A DNA stretch of 64,000 nt from an uncultured Leifsonia sp. (GCF_945957465.1 NZ_CAMFLC010000001.1:210427-274426), one strand, 5' to 3'. Shown: positions 53,422 through 63,021, numbered from the stretch's first letter. Notes: generated by a model from the sequence alone, not told the origin. Translations and numbers: made by a program.

Positions 53422-54601
53422 TCCGAGCACGATAGCCGACGCGCGTGAGCCCCATCGTGTACCGGAGCGCGAGCGCGATGCAGAGCGCGATGAGGAACGA
53501 TCCGATCAGCACGGAGAACCCCGCGATGCCCTGGGCGGTGAACAGGTCGAAGTTCCCGCTGTCCACCATCCCGCCGCCGTTGGAGAAGAGTCCGATGTAC
53601 AGCAGGCCCACCATGCTCGCCACGGTGACGATCACGATCAGTGTCATCGAGGCGCCGAACCGGGCCCGTGCGGCGACGTCGACCATGGTCGCGCAGGCGA
53701 GGGCGGCGATGACGCCCAGCAGCAGCGACCAGCCGAGGGTCAGGACGCCCGACGCCGGAGTGATCGCCACGAGCCCGGAGAAGGCGCCGCACAACGCACT
53801 CGTCGTCGTGGGCCGCCTCAGCAGCACGCGGTCGACGACCATCCAGGCGAGGCACCCTCCGGCCGAGGCGAGAAAGGAGTTGACTGCGATGAGCCCCGTG
53901 TACGCGTCGACGGCGCCCTCGGATCCGGTGGTGAGGCCGAGCCAGCCGACCCAGACGAGTGTTCCGCCGATCGCGACGGCACCGAAGCTCCGCTCGCCCG
54001 GCCGGCGGTGCTCGCCGCGACCGCAGGCGAGGATCACCCCGGCTGCCGCGGCTCCGGCCGCGACCCCGATGGGGAGCGCCCCGCCGAAGTCGATGACACC
54101 CATCACGCCGGTCGCCCAGCCGTCGTCGAGTGCGAACACCGCGTACGCGACGGGATAGAGCACCAGCACCGACCAGAGCACGGTGAACACCAGCCACGCG
54201 CGCAGCGTGATCCGGGAGGCGACGGCGACCCCGACGATCGCCACCGACACCGAACAGGCGGCCAGGAGCGCGCCGGCGTGCGCCAGCGCGTAGAGCGAGC
54301 CGCCGCGGCCGCCCGCTGCACCGTGGGCGCCCGTCGCGCCGAAGCCGGTCGCGAGGTCCAGCGATGGCGTCCCCACGATGTGCGCGATCCACGGGGACCC
54401 GGCGAGTATCCCGTAGCCCCCGAGCACCCCGAGCAGGACGGTCGTCGCCGTCCCCGTCAGTGCGAACAGCAGGGCGCGGGAGGCCGCCGATCGCCCGTTC
54501 AGGCCGCCGACGAAGAACGCGAGCCCCGGAGGGATCAGCAGCGTGAGCGCTCCGCAGACGAACAGCAGCAGCGCGTCCACCTGCTCGCTCGTCGCGACCA
54601 T
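53360..54601 (-). CDS. Divergent Amt/ammonium-transporter-family paralogue lacking canonical pore residues
   Basis: MVATSEQVDALLLFVCGALTLLIPPGLAFFVGGLNGRSAASRALLFAL... aligns along its length with the downstream-coordinate AmtB (YPVAYAVFALDDGWATGVMGVIDFGGALPIGVAAGAAAAG; VAITPASGVLTLGWSLLLGVIA). Confidence 0.85.
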   Translation of the reverse strand: MVATSEQVDALLLFVCGALTLLIPPGLAFFVGGLNGRSAASRALLFALTGTATTVLLGVLGGYGILAGSPWIAHIVGTPSLDLATGFGATGAHGAAGGRGGSLYALAHAGALLAACSVSVAIVGVAVASRITLRAWLVFTVLWSVLVLYPVAYAVFALDDGWATGVMGVIDFGGALPIGVAAGAAAAGVILACGRGEHRRPGERSFGAVAIGGTLVWVGWLGLTTGSEGAVDAYTGLIAVNSFLASAGGCLAWMVVDRVLLRRPTTTSALCGAFSGLVAITPASGVLTLGWSLLLGVIAALACATMVDVAARARFGASMTLIVIVTVASMVGLLYIGLFSNGGGMVDSGNFDLFTAQGIAGFSVLIGSFLIALCIALALRYTMGLTRVGYRARNEPTAERDRETVPPGAVHER

Positions 54602-54731
54602 CCCGCTCCTTCGCCAGTCTCGTGCAGGCAATACCCTAGCGGCCCGGCACGAGCACCGATGGTGCCGCGGGCGGATACGGCGGACGGGGTGCCGCCCGAA
54701 GGCGACACCCCGTCGACGTGCTGTTGAGCGG

Positions 54732-56006
54732 TCAGACCGTCTCGAGCGAGTAGCCCTCCTCGCCGTGCACCACGGTGTCGACACCGGCCAGCTCGTCCTC
54801 GTTCTTGATCCGGAAGCCCATGGTCTTCTGGATGACCCAGCCGATGGCGTAGGCCAGGACGAACGAGTAGATCAGGACGCTGAAGGCGCCGAGCGCCTGC
54901 ACCCCGAGCTGCGACCAGCTGCCGCCGTACCAGAGGCTCGAGAACGGCTTGGAGGCGTCGCCGTCCACGTGGGTGAACCCGAAGAAGCCGATCCAGAGCG
55001 TTCCGACGACACCGCCGATGAGGTGGATGCCCACCACGTCCAGCGAGTCGTCGAAGCCGAGCTTGAACTTCAGGTCGATGGCGACGGCGCAGATGGCGCC
55101 GGCGACCAGGCCGAGCAGGATCGCGAAGCCCGGGGTCAGGATGTTACAGGCCGGGGTGATCGCGACCAGACCGGCGACCGCACCGGATGCGGCGCCGATG
55201 GAGGTGGGCTTGCCGTCCTTGATCTTCTCGACGATCAGCCAGCCGATGGTCGCGGCGGCCGGAGCGGCCAGCGTGTTGATCCAGGCGATGGCCGCGACAC
55301 CGTCCACCGCGGCCTCGGAGCCCGCGTTGAAGCCGAACCAGCCGAACCACAGCAGCGCCGCGCCGAGAAGGGTCAGCGGCACGTTGTGCGGCTTGCTCAT
55401 GCCCTTCGAGAAGCCGACGCGCTTGCCGAGCACCAGGGCGAGGGCGAGGCCCGCGGCACCGGCGTTGATGTGCACCGCGGTGCCGCCGGCGAAGTCGTTC
55501 ACGTGCAGGACGGAGGCGATCCAGCCGTCCTGGAGGTTGAACACCCAGTACGCGACCGGGAAGTAGACGACCGTCACCCAGATGCCCGCGAAGACCATCC
55601 ACGCGCCGAACTTCGCCCGGTCGGCGATGGCGCCGGAGATCAGGGCGACGGTGATGATCGCGAAGGTGGCCTGGAAGCCCGCGAACGCGAGGCCGCCGAG
55701 GTCGGGGGTGATCCCGTCCTTGCCCATCAGGCTGGCGAGGAACAGGTCGGGCGTGCCGAGGACGTGCGGGATGAGCGGCTTGCCGAACGACAGGCCGTAA
55801 CCGTAGACGACCCAGAGCACTCCGACGATGGCCATCGCGCCGAAGCTCATCATCATCATGGACACCACGCTCTTGGCGCGGACCATGCCGCCGTAGAAGA
55901 ACGCGACGCCGGGCGTCATCAGAAGAACGAGTGCTGCGGCCACGAGCAGCCACAAGGAGTTGACGGTTCCTGTGGATGCGTAGTCCGCTGCTGTGTGCAA
56001 CACCAT
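54732..56006 (-). CDS. amtB: Ammonium transporter
   Basis: VLLMTPGVAFFYGGMVRAKSVVSMMMMSFGAM...NDFAGGTAVHINAGAAGLALALVLGKR...DDSLDVVGIHLIGGVVGTLWIG; both pore His present. Confidence 0.97.
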   Translation of the reverse strand: MVLHTAADYASTGTVNSLWLLVAAALVLLMTPGVAFFYGGMVRAKSVVSMMMMSFGAMAIVGVLWVVYGYGLSFGKPLIPHVLGTPDLFLASLMGKDGITPDLGGLAFAGFQATFAIITVALISGAIADRAKFGAWMVFAGIWVTVVYFPVAYWVFNLQDGWIASVLHVNDFAGGTAVHINAGAAGLALALVLGKRVGFSKGMSKPHNVPLTLLGAALLWFGWFGFNAGSEAAVDGVAAIAWINTLAAPAAATIGWLIVEKIKDGKPTSIGAASGAVAGLVAITPACNILTPGFAILLGLVAGAICAVAIDLKFKLGFDDSLDVVGIHLIGGVVGTLWIGFFGFTHVDGDASKPFSSLWYGGSWSQLGVQALGAFSVLIYSFVLAYAIGWVIQKTMGFRIKNEDELAGVDTVVHGEEGYSLETV

Positions 56007-56105
56007 GCCGGATCTCTACCTCTCTGTGCGACGCCCTGGGGGTGGGTTCGAGCTCATCGGAGCCGAGCCGGGCGCTTCGGGGTGGAGCCAGTCTGTTCTC
56101 GCGAG

Positions 56106-56143
56106 GTTTCGGGTGCGGGATGCGGGTGTTTCGTCGGTGTTAC
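56106..56143 (-). promoter_or_regulatory. Candidate GlnR-type box upstream of amtB
   Basis: Minus strand GTAAC-ACCGAC-GAAAC-ACCCGC-ATCCC-GCACCC-GAAAC, i.e. a-n6-b-n6-a-n6-b phasing, ~100 bp upstream of amtB. Confidence 0.7.
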
Positions 56144-56160
56144 GCGATCCCGAGTTGTGT

Positions 56161-56173
56161 AAACAGTCTGTTT
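56161..56173. repeat. Short palindrome in the amtB upstream region
   Basis: aaacag-t-ctgttt, perfect 6-bp arms, adjacent to the GlnR-type box. Confidence 0.6.
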
Positions 56174-56211
56174 CGTCGCTCCCCCAATCCGCCGAGGAGA
56201 GGAGGGCGCGT

Positions 56212-57267
56212 TCAGTCGTCGTGCGGCGGCAGCTCGCCCGCGGTCAGGGCGATCATGCGCGACACGGAGCGGAGGTACTTCTTTCGGTACCCGCCGCCGA
56301 GCATCTCGTCGTCGAAGACTTCGCTGAGCGGGGTGCCGGTCTGCACGATCGGGATCTCGGCGTCGTACACGCGGTCGATGAACGCGACCAGGCGCAGCGC
56401 CGCCATCTGGTCGTGCAGCACGTGCACATCGGCGAGACCGATGACGTCGACGCCGTCCAGCATCTTGATGTAGCGCGACGGGTGCACCGTCGCCAAGTGT
56501 GCGATGAGCGTGTCGAAGGTGTCGCTGGTGACCGTCTCGCCGCGGCCGGCGAGCGCCGTCAGCGCCCGCTCGTACTCTGCCGCGTCGACAGTGACGGCGG
56601 AACCGGACGTGTCGCGGCGGCGGTAGTCGAGGCCGTCGATGCGCAGAGTCTGGAAGTTCGACGACAGCGACTGGATCTCGCGCAGGAAGTCGCTCGCGGC
56701 GAACCGCCCCTCGCCGAGGGCGTTCGGCGGGGTGTTGCTCGTCGCGGCGATCCGGGTTCCGGAGGCGACCAGCTCGCCCAGCATGCGCGTCATCATCATC
56801 GTGTCGCCCGGGTCGTCGAGCTCGAACTCGTCGATGCAGATGAGAGTGGAGCCGCGCAGCAGCTGCACCGCGCCCGCGTAGCCGAGTGCGCCGACCAGCG
56901 CGGTGTACTCGATGAAGGTGCCGAAGTACTTGGGCCCGGGCGCCTCGTGCCAGAGCGCCGCGAGGAGGTGGGTCTTGCCGACGCCGAAGCCGCCGTCGAG
57001 ATAGACGCCCGGCTTCATGGCCTCCACCTTCTTGCGGCTGCGGCTGAACAGGCCGGCCGGGCGCTGCGGCTCCCACGACTTGGCGAACAGCTTCAGCGTG
57101 GCGACGGCCTCCGACTGCGAGGGGTAGTCGTGGTCGGGGCGGTAGGAGTCGAAGGTGGCGTGCTCGAACTGCGACGGCGGCACCAGGCTCGCGGCGATCT
57201 CAGCGCCGGTGATCTGCGGCGAGCGGTCGGCGAGGCGGGGCAGGGCTCCGGTCGTCTCGAGGGTCAT
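56212..57267 (-). CDS. zapE: Cell division protein ZapE (AFG1-like ATPase)
   Basis: GVYLDGGFGVGKTHLLAALWHEAPG...LICIDEFELDDPGDTMMMTRML...AATSNTPPNAL. Start MTLE at 57267 or MHPAM at 57279. Confidence 0.9.
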   Translation of the reverse strand: MTLETTGALPRLADRSPQITGAEIAASLVPPSQFEHATFDSYRPDHDYPSQSEAVATLKLFAKSWEPQRPAGLFSRSRKKVEAMKPGVYLDGGFGVGKTHLLAALWHEAPGPKYFGTFIEYTALVGALGYAGAVQLLRGSTLICIDEFELDDPGDTMMMTRMLGELVASGTRIAATSNTPPNALGEGRFAASDFLREIQSLSSNFQTLRIDGLDYRRRDTSGSAVTVDAAEYERALTALAGRGETVTSDTFDTLIAHLATVHPSRYIKMLDGVDVIGLADVHVLHDQMAALRLVAFIDRVYDAEIPIVQTGTPLSEVFDDEMLGGGYRKKYLRSVSRMIALTAGELPPHDD

Positions 57268-57404
57268 GGCGGGGTGCACCTTCGGTCGTCGTTTGTGTGT
57301 CGAAGTGTTGACGGGACGCCCTCCTGGTGCGGCGCGCCGCGTAGCCTGGAGGTCGCGCCCCGCGAACTCGCAGGGTTCCAGCCTAAGCCGTAAGGATCAG
57401 CAGC

Positions 57405-58322
57405 ATGGCCATCGCCACCGACCCGTCGTCCGACTTCGCCGGCTACGCCCACCCCGAACGGCTGGTCAGCACCGGCTGGCTCGCGGAGCACCTCGGCGAG
57501 CCGGGGTTGGTCGTGGTGGAGTCCGACGAGGACATCCTCCTCTACAACACCGGCCACATCCCGGGAGCGGTCAAGATCGACTGGCACACCGACCTCAACG
57601 ACCCGGTCGTCCGCGACTACGTGAGCCCGGAGCGCTTCGCCGAGCTCCTCGGGTCGAAGGGGATCGCCCGTGACACCACCGTGGTGATCTACGGCGACAA
57701 GAACAACTGGTGGGCCGCTTACGCGCTCTGGGTGTTCAGCCTCTTCGGCCACGAGGATGTCCGGCTGCTCGACGGCGGCCGTGACAAGTGGATCGCCGAG
57801 GGCCGGGAGATCACCCGCGACGTCCCGTCGCCGGCGCCGGTCGAGTACCCGGTGGTCGAGCGCGACGACCACACCATCCGCGCCTTCAAGGAGGACGTGC
57901 TCGCGCACCTGGAGCGCGTGCGTTCGGGCGGTGCGGCGCTGATCGACGTCCGGTCGCCCGAAGAGTACAGCGGCGAGCGCACCGAGATCCCGGGCTACCC
58001 GACCGAGGGTGCGCTGCGCGCGGGCCACATCCCCTCGGCGGCGTCGGTGCCGTGGGCGCGCGCCGCCGCGCCCGATGCCACGTTCAAGCGCCGCGCCGAC
58101 CTGGAGGCCGTGTACCTGGGCGACGCGGGGCTGAAGCCCGGCGACGACGTCGTGGCGTACTGCCGCATCGGCGAGCGCTCCAGCCACACCTGGTTCGTGC
58201 TCACCCACCTGTTGGGCTTCGAGAACGTGCGCAACTACGACGGATCGTGGACCGAGTGGGGCTCGGCCGTGCGCGTTCCGATCGTGACGGGCACCGAGCC
58301 CGGCGAGGTGCCGGCGCGCTGA
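57405..58322 (+). CDS. sseA: Sulfurtransferase (two rhodanese domains, SseA-like)
   Basis: [46 protein letters not shown]...[22 protein letters not shown] (CRIGERS active loop). Confidence 0.93.
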   Translation: MAIATDPSSDFAGYAHPERLVSTGWLAEHLGEPGLVVVESDEDILLYNTGHIPGAVKIDWHTDLNDPVVRDYVSPERFAELLGSKGIARDTTVVIYGDKNNWWAAYALWVFSLFGHEDVRLLDGGRDKWIAEGREITRDVPSPAPVEYPVVERDDHTIRAFKEDVLAHLERVRSGGAALIDVRSPEEYSGERTEIPGYPTEGALRAGHIPSAASVPWARAAAPDATFKRRADLEAVYLGDAGLKPGDDVVAYCRIGERSSHTWFVLTHLLGFENVRNYDGSWTEWGSAVRVPIVTGTEPGEVPAR

Positions 58323-58356
58323 TCTCCCCGGCCTCCGGCGACGGTAGCCTGGAGAG

Positions 58357-58791
58357 ATGACCGCCCTCACCGGCACGCTCGCCGAGATCCGCGACGACTT
58401 CCAGGCGCTGGAGCAGAACGACCGCCTCCAGCTGCTGCTGGAGTTCTCCGACGAGCTGCCCGACCTCCCGGAGCGCTACCGCGACCACCCCGACCTCCTG
58501 GAACGGGTCGAGGAGTGCCAGGCGCCGGTGTTCATCTTCGTGGAGGTGGACGACGCGAACATCGTGCACCTCTACGCCACCGCGCCCAAGGAGGCGCCGA
58601 CCACGCGCGGCTTCGCGTCGATCCTGGTGCAGGGCCTCGCGGGCCTCACGGCCGACGAGGTGCTGGCGGTTCCCGACGACTTCCCCGACACACTCGGCCT
58701 GACGCAGGCGGTCTCGCCCCTGCGCATCCGGGGGATGTCGGCGCTGCTCGGGCGCACCAAGCGGCAGGTGCGCGCGAAAGCGGCGGCCTAG
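58357..58791 (+). CDS. SufE family Fe-S metabolism protein
   Basis: IRDDFQALEQNDRLQLLLEFSDELPDLPERYRDHPDLLERVEECQAPVFIFVEV; directly after sseA. Confidence 0.92.
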   Translation: MTALTGTLAEIRDDFQALEQNDRLQLLLEFSDELPDLPERYRDHPDLLERVEECQAPVFIFVEVDDANIVHLYATAPKEAPTTRGFASILVQGLAGLTADEVLAVPDDFPDTLGLTQAVSPLRIRGMSALLGRTKRQVRAKAAA

Positions 58792-59849
58792 GCCCTGCTG
58801 TAGTCGGCGAACACCCGTCTGCGCACGCCGTCGAGGGTGACGCTGCCGCCGTAGGGCACGATCCACTGCGGCGAGGTGTGACCGAACGGCACGCCGACGC
58901 ACACGACCGCGTCGGGGTTGTACTCGGCGACCGTGTCGATCACGGCGTCGCGTTGGGCTGTGCGGAACGCCTCCCGCTCGCGTGCGCCCGGCGTGTGCTC
59001 GAGAGTGCTCGCCGGCGGGCGCGCGGCCAGCACGCCGGCGAGCGGCGCGAGGAGGCCGCGCTCCCCCAGCGCCCGGAGGGTGTAGCGCACCCAGTGGGCG
59101 GGCGGCGTGAGTTCGCTGGTCTCGAGCAGGAGCACGGCGCCCTCGAGGGCGGCCGGGGCGAACGGGAAGCGGTCTGCGAGCAGGATCCAGTCGACGACCT
59201 CCAGACAACCGCCCCAGGTCGGGCCGCTGACCGTGCGCTCGGGACCGGCCCAGCCGAAGCCGTCCGTGGGCTCGCGCTCTCCCGTCTCCGTGAGCGCACG
59301 CGGGTCGCCCCAGTCGACGCCGACGTCCTCGGACTCCCCCGGGTCGGTCAGTTCGATCCTCCCGCCACCCAGCAGGGCGGCACGCAACGATCGCGCATGG
59401 ATGTCGTGCACCTGCGGCCCGGGCCCCAGCTGCACCTGAGTGCTGCCGCCGTAGAACCCGCCGACGCCCGTGCTCCACAACCAGTTGAGGAGGTTGGTGT
59501 TGTCGCTGTAGCCGAGGAACGGTTTCGGATCCGCCAGCACGGCACCGCGGTCGAGATGCGGGATCACCCGGAGCTGGTCATCGCCTCCGATCGTCGCGAC
59601 GACCGCGCGGATGTCCGGATCGGCGAAGGCGGCGTTCAGGTCTCGTGCGCGCTCCTGGGGCGAAGCCCCCAGCTGACGCGTGGTCGGATACTCCACGGGG
59701 ATCAGCCCGGTGAGTTCGTGGATCCTGCGCAGCGCCTGCTCGTGCACCGTCGGCCAGCGCCCCGGTGCGGCGAACGAGGGCGACACCACGGCGACTCGAT
59801 CGCCGGCGTGCGCCACGGGAGGGAGGACGGGCCGGTGCGGGCAGCTCAC
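58788..59849 (-). CDS. S66 family LD-carboxypeptidase-like peptidase
   Basis: AHAGDRVAVVSPSFAAPGRWPTVHEQALRRI...IRAVVATIGGDDQLRVIPHLD...KPFLGYSDNTNLLNWL. Confidence 0.9.
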   Translation of the reverse strand: MSCPHRPVLPPVAHAGDRVAVVSPSFAAPGRWPTVHEQALRRIHELTGLIPVEYPTTRQLGASPQERARDLNAAFADPDIRAVVATIGGDDQLRVIPHLDRGAVLADPKPFLGYSDNTNLLNWLWSTGVGGFYGGSTQVQLGPGPQVHDIHARSLRAALLGGGRIELTDPGESEDVGVDWGDPRALTETGEREPTDGFGWAGPERTVSGPTWGGCLEVVDWILLADRFPFAPAALEGAVLLLETSELTPPAHWVRYTLRALGERGLLAPLAGVLAARPPASTLEHTPGAREREAFRTAQRDAVIDTVAEYNPDAVVCVGVPFGHTSPQWIVPYGGSVTLDGVRRRVFADYSRA

Positions 59850-61063
59850 GCGCGCGGGCCTTCAGCCTCCAGGCCCTGCGCCGCCAACCACTCCCGGATC
59901 GCCCCCGTCCACTTCGCCTCGTCGAAGTTCCAGAGCTTCGTGTGCAGTGCGACCGTGAACGGCACGAAGGTGACGATGTCGCTGCGCGCGGCGGCGAGCG
60001 CACGCGAACCGGTGTCCGGCACGAACCCGTCGTCTTCGCTGTGGAGGACGAGCATCGGGAGGCTGAGGTCGGCCGCTCGCGCGACGAAGTCCATGCTGCG
60101 CAGGTCGATCGGCGCTCCGAGCCCGGTGATGGGTCCGCTCCAGGTGGCCTCGATCAGCCGGATCGCGCCGCGCGCGATCGGGTCGGGCAGGCGCAGCAGG
60201 TTGGCCTGGTATTCGAGCGTGTCGATCCAATCGATGACGGGCGACTCCAGCACGAGCCCCGTCACGAGCTCGAGGTTCTCCGAACGGGTCACGGTCTGCA
60301 GCACGACGGCCCCGCCCATGGACCAGCCCATCAGCACGATCGACCGGGCGCCCTGCGAGGCGGCATAGCGGATCGCGGCGTCGATGTCCCGCCACTCCGT
60401 GCCGCCCAGCCCGTAGCGCCGGTCCGCGCTCTCCGGCGCGTCGCCGTCGTTGCGGTAGGAGGCGAGCAGGCAGGTGTATCCGGCGTCGTGGAAGGTGCGC
60501 ACCGCACGCAAACCCTCCTGGCGGGTGGCTCCCCAGCCGTGCACCTGGATGACCCAGCGGTCGGAGCCGGCCTCGGCGGCAGCAGGGAACACCCACGCCG
60601 GCGCCGATCCCAGGTCGGTGTCGATCTCGACGCTCGTCACCGGCAGGCCCAGCTCCTCCGGATCCAGGTAGTAGTAGCCGCTGATGCGCGCCCGGCCGGG
60701 ACCCAGGTCGCCGAACTCCACGCGTTCCAGCTCCCGCACGACCTCGCCGTCGCGGCGTTCCAGCAGACCGCCGAGCTTGGCGTGACCCGACTCGGAGCCG
60801 AACCAGAGGCCGAAGCGACCGGGCATCGCGGCGTCGGGCGTGTCCCGCAGGGTGATCGCGCCGCCCGCGCGGTCGACGACGCGCACGAGCTCGCGCTGCG
60901 GCCGCCTGCGGACGGGTGTGATCACCGTGCGCGCCACCCGGGCCATCGCGTACGCGGCACCGGCCGCGGTCACCAGCACGAGCCCTCCCGCGAGCGCGGC
61001 GGTCAGTCCGACCGCCCTCCCGAACGCGCTGTGTCCGCCCGGTCCGTTGCTGGTCGCCGCCAT
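59846..61063 (-). CDS. Alpha/beta hydrolase with N-terminal membrane segment
   Basis: RSIVLMGWSMGGAVVLQTV (GWSMG nucleophile elbow); AFGRAVGLTAALAGGLVLVTAAGAAYAMARV TM region. Confidence 0.9.
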   Translation of the reverse strand: MAATSNGPGGHSAFGRAVGLTAALAGGLVLVTAAGAAYAMARVARTVITPVRRRPQRELVRVVDRAGGAITLRDTPDAAMPGRFGLWFGSESGHAKLGGLLERRDGEVVRELERVEFGDLGPGRARISGYYYLDPEELGLPVTSVEIDTDLGSAPAWVFPAAAEAGSDRWVIQVHGWGATRQEGLRAVRTFHDAGYTCLLASYRNDGDAPESADRRYGLGGTEWRDIDAAIRYAASQGARSIVLMGWSMGGAVVLQTVTRSENLELVTGLVLESPVIDWIDTLEYQANLLRLPDPIARGAIRLIEATWSGPITGLGAPIDLRSMDFVARAADLSLPMLVLHSEDDGFVPDTGSRALAAARSDIVTFVPFTVALHTKLWNFDEAKWTGAIREWLAAQGLEAEGPRA

Positions 61064-61164
61064 GGGGCACAGCGTAGCCGGGGGCGCGCGCCCACGTCTT
61101 CAGGACATCCCCAGGCGGCGTGCCTTACCGATGCGAGCCCGCAAAGGCTTCTAGTGTTCGTAAG

Positions 61165-61761
61165 GTGTCGACACCAACCTCGACCCCGCACCTCCCAGGA
61201 GAATATGCGGCGGCACTGCAGTCCATCCGCAGCGCTCACGCACGCCCGGAGCTCGTGGTCACGGAGATCCCCGCGCCGGCCCAGCTCGCGCCGTTCTCGG
61301 TCGCGCTGGCCGCCGACGTGCGGCCGGCGCGGCACGGCGACGACTCGGATCTCGGCACCGGCCGCTTCATCCTGCTCTACGACCCCGACGAGCCCGAAGC
61401 GTGGGGCGGACCGTTCCGGGTGGTCTGCTTCGCGCAGGCGCCGCTCGAGACCGACATCGGGCTCGACCCGTTCCTCGCGGACGTCGCATGGTCGTGGCTC
61501 GTCGACGCCCTCGACGCCCGGCACGCCCGCTACACCGCCGCGAGCGGCACAGCGACCAAGATCATCTCCACCGGCTTCGGCGAGCTCGCCAGCCAGGGCG
61601 ACGGCGCCCAGATCGAGCTCAGGGCCTCGTGGAGCCCGCTGGAGACCGACCTGGCCGCGCACGTCGAAGGCTGGGGCGAGCTCCTCTGCATGCTGGCCGG
61701 CCTCCCACCGACCGGGGAGGGCGTGAGCCTGTTGACGACGAGACGGTCACCGCGTGGCTGA
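61165..61761 (+). CDS. DUF3000-like protein
   Basis: GTG start, STPTSTPHLPGEYAAALQSIRSAHARPELVVTEIPAPAQLAPFSVALAADVRP...; overlaps the rnd-like gene by 8 bp. Confidence 0.85.
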   Translation: MSTPTSTPHLPGEYAAALQSIRSAHARPELVVTEIPAPAQLAPFSVALAADVRPARHGDDSDLGTGRFILLYDPDEPEAWGGPFRVVCFAQAPLETDIGLDPFLADVAWSWLVDALDARHARYTAASGTATKIISTGFGELASQGDGAQIELRASWSPLETDLAAHVEGWGELLCMLAGLPPTGEGVSLLTTRRSPRG

Positions 61762-62950
61762 GCACACGGTCATCGACACCCGCGACGGTTACCGCGCAGC
61801 CGTCGATCTGATCGTCGCGGGCGACGGACCGATCGCCGTCGACGCCGAGCGCGCGAGCGGCTTCCGCTACTCGCAGCGCGCCTACCTCATCCAGATGTTC
61901 CGGCGCGGCTCGGGGACGTTCCTGTTCGACCCGCCCGCGATCGGCCGCTTCGACGAGCTGAACGAGGCGATCGCCGGCGACGAGTGGGTGCTGCACGCCG
62001 CCACTCAAGACCTCACCTGCCTGCGTGAGGTCGGCCTGGACCCCGTGAGCATCTTCGACACCGAGCTCGCCGCCCGCCTGCTCGGGATGCCGCGCGTCGG
62101 GCTCGGCACGGTCGTCGAGGAGCTGCTCGGCATCCACCTCGCCAAGGAGCACAGTGCGGCGGACTGGTCGACGCGCCCGCTGCCGGAGCCCTGGCTCGAT
62201 TACGCGGCGCTCGACGTCGAGCTCCTGCCCGACCTGCGCGACGCCATCGCCGCACTCCTGGTCGAGGCCGGCAAGACGGAGATCGCGCGGCAGGAGTTCG
62301 CCGACGAGCTCACCCGCGCGCTGAGCGTGCAGCGCAGCGAGCCGTGGCGCCGGCTGTCCGGAATCCACTCCATCCGCGGCATCCGCAACCTCGCGGTCGC
62401 GCGCGAGCTCTGGACGAGCCGAGACGCGCTGGCCCGCCAGCTCGACGTCGCACCGGGACGACTCGTCCCGGACGCTTCGCTGACCGCCGCCGCCAAGGCG
62501 ATGCCGGACAGCAAGCGCGCGCTGGCCGCGATGCGCGAGTTCACCGGGCGCGCGAGCCGCACGGAACTGGACCGCTGGTGGGCGGCCATCGAGGCCGGGC
62601 GCACCACCGACGACCTCCCGGTGCTGCGCGGCACGGGCGAGAGCCTGCCGCCGCCGCGCGCCTGGGCGGACCGCAACCCGGAGGCCGATGCGCGGCTGAA
62701 GGGTGCCCGTGCGGCGCTGACGACGCTGGCGGAGCAGCTCTCGATACCGCTGGAGAACCTGCTGACCCCCGATACGCTCCGCCGTGTCGCGTGGTCTCCG
62801 CCCGCCGAGGTCACCCCGTCCTCGATCGCCGAGGCACTCGCCGAACACGGCGCACGTCGCTGGCAGATTGAGGCAACCTCACAGTCGATCGCCCAAGCGT
62901 TTGTGGAAAGCCGCCAAACGCCCGACGACTCGTCCGAAGCCGCTTCGTAG
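61754..62950 (+). CDS. rnd: Ribonuclease D-like 3'-5' exonuclease with HRDC domain
   Basis: GTG start; PIAVDAERASGFRYSQRAYLIQMFRRGSGTFLFDPPAIG...WLDYAALDVELLPDLRDAI; C-terminal HRDC region. Confidence 0.93.
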   Translation: MAEHTVIDTRDGYRAAVDLIVAGDGPIAVDAERASGFRYSQRAYLIQMFRRGSGTFLFDPPAIGRFDELNEAIAGDEWVLHAATQDLTCLREVGLDPVSIFDTELAARLLGMPRVGLGTVVEELLGIHLAKEHSAADWSTRPLPEPWLDYAALDVELLPDLRDAIAALLVEAGKTEIARQEFADELTRALSVQRSEPWRRLSGIHSIRGIRNLAVARELWTSRDALARQLDVAPGRLVPDASLTAAAKAMPDSKRALAAMREFTGRASRTELDRWWAAIEAGRTTDDLPVLRGTGESLPPPRAWADRNPEADARLKGARAALTTLAEQLSIPLENLLTPDTLRRVAWSPPAEVTPSSIAEALAEHGARRWQIEATSQSIAQAFVESRQTPDDSSEAAS

Positions 62951-63021
62951 GAAGAATCAAACGATTCCCGCCCCGGCTGCGGGCCTCCTTAGGATCGATG
63001 TCGACCTGATTGGGAGGCACT

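Noticed and set aside
57405-58791. sseA-sufE pair as part of a dnd/phosphorothioation-like system
   Set aside because: Only a sulfurtransferase and SufE are present; no Dnd or SspBCDE components in the window.
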